Source: JAJUFS01 sp964599565 (GTDB lineage Bacteria > Pseudomonadota > Gammaproteobacteria > Natronospirales > JAJUFS01). Taken from it: 5,656 nt of DNA. The notes beneath the pieces are model-generated. The model saw only the letters and a list, made by a program, of their open reading frames with translations. It did not search any database and was not told the origin of the DNA. The translations under genes and the position numbers were made by a program. This document shows positions 5,394 through 5,656 of the stretch, piece after piece. The stretch is from assembly GCA_964599565.1 (NCBI GenBank), contig CAZRFE010000112.1, positions 1 through 5,656 of the forward strand. The letters are read 5' to 3'. Within the stretch, counting starts at the first letter, position 1. Each line of letters opens with the position of its first letter.

Positions 5394-5656
5394 ATGGCCA
5401 GCGAACGGACCCTTTCCATCGTCAAGCCGGATGGCGTGGCAAAGAACATCATCGGCGACGTCTACAGCCGCTTCGAGAAGGCGGGCCTGAAGATCGTCGC
5501 CGCGAAGATGCTGCAGCTGACGGAAGCCCAGGCGAAGGAATTCTACGCCGTGCACAAGGAGCGTCCGTTCTACGGCGATCTCGTGAAGTTCATGATCTCG
5601 GGTCCGGTGATGGTGCAGGTGCTGGAAGGCGAGAACGCGATCGCGAAGAACCGCGA
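5394..5656 (+). CDS. ndk: Nucleoside diphosphate kinase (C-terminus cut by window edge)
   Basis: Ndk moves the gamma-phosphate between nucleoside tri- and diphosphates through a phosphohistidine, balancing NTP and dNTP pools. The frame from ATG at 5394 gives 87 complete codons plus two bases; the family is about 140 residues, so the catalytic histidine (near 117) lies beyond the window. Seen here are ERTLSIVKPDGVAKN with K11, Y51 and H54 in EFYAVHKERPFYGDL, F59, MISGPVMVQVLEGENAI, and R87. These are standard nucleotide-site residues. A GGAG at 5380-5383 lies ten bases upstream, a somewhat long spacing. The 186-base gap after iscA suggests separate or partly separate expression. ndk downstream of the isc cluster is common in gammaproteobacteria. 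Confidence 0.95.
   Translation, partial: MASERTLSIVKPDGVAKNIIGDVYSRFEKAGLKIVAAKMLQLTEAQAKEFYAVHKERPFYGDLVKFMISGPVMVQVLEGENAIAKNR

Overview
The window is a compact, high-GC stretch of bacterial chromosome carrying the gammaproteobacterial suhB / trmJ / iscR / isc / ndk neighbourhood. suhB faces left, divergent from trmJ. iscR and the iron-sulfur (Fe-S) genes follow trmJ, and ndk comes next. This order, E. coli-like protein starts (SuhB begins MHPMLNI, IscR MKLTTKGRYAVTAML) and strong G/C at third codon positions point to a high-GC gammaproteobacterium. The exact lineage cannot be settled here. Nothing suggests a mobile element, phage or CRISPR array.

Layout: 1-755 (minus) is suhB, cut at its C-terminal end by the window edge. 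756-871 is a short divergent control region. 872-1615 is trmJ. 1616-1674 is the iscR promoter, with a perfect TATAAT inside a palindromic IscR-type box that begins in the trmJ stop codon. 1675-5207 is one tightly packed operon: iscR, a NifS-like cysteine desulfurase, an IscS-like cysteine desulfurase, an IscU-like protein and iscA, with stop/start overlaps at three of the four junctions. 5208-5393 is non-coding and rich in inverted repeats. 5394-5656 is the first 87 codons of ndk.

How the genes should work together: the desulfurases take sulfur from cysteine, an IscU scaffold would normally build a cluster from it, IscA would carry iron or clusters onward, and IscR would sense cluster supply and repress the operon. 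The unusual part is that this isc operon looks remodelled. It has two different desulfurases in tandem. Its IscU homologue keeps the fold signature and one cysteine but has lost the other scaffold ligands (equivalents of E. coli C37, D39, H105 and C106) and the LPPVK motif read by the HscA chaperone. The IscS-like enzyme stops before the C-terminal tail that helps E. coli IscS bind IscU. hscB, hscA, fdx and iscX are absent between iscA and ndk. These losses agree with one another and suggest the IscU-like protein no longer assembles clusters in the usual way. It may instead be an adaptor or modulator, with true assembly done by another system elsewhere in the genome. That last step is inference.
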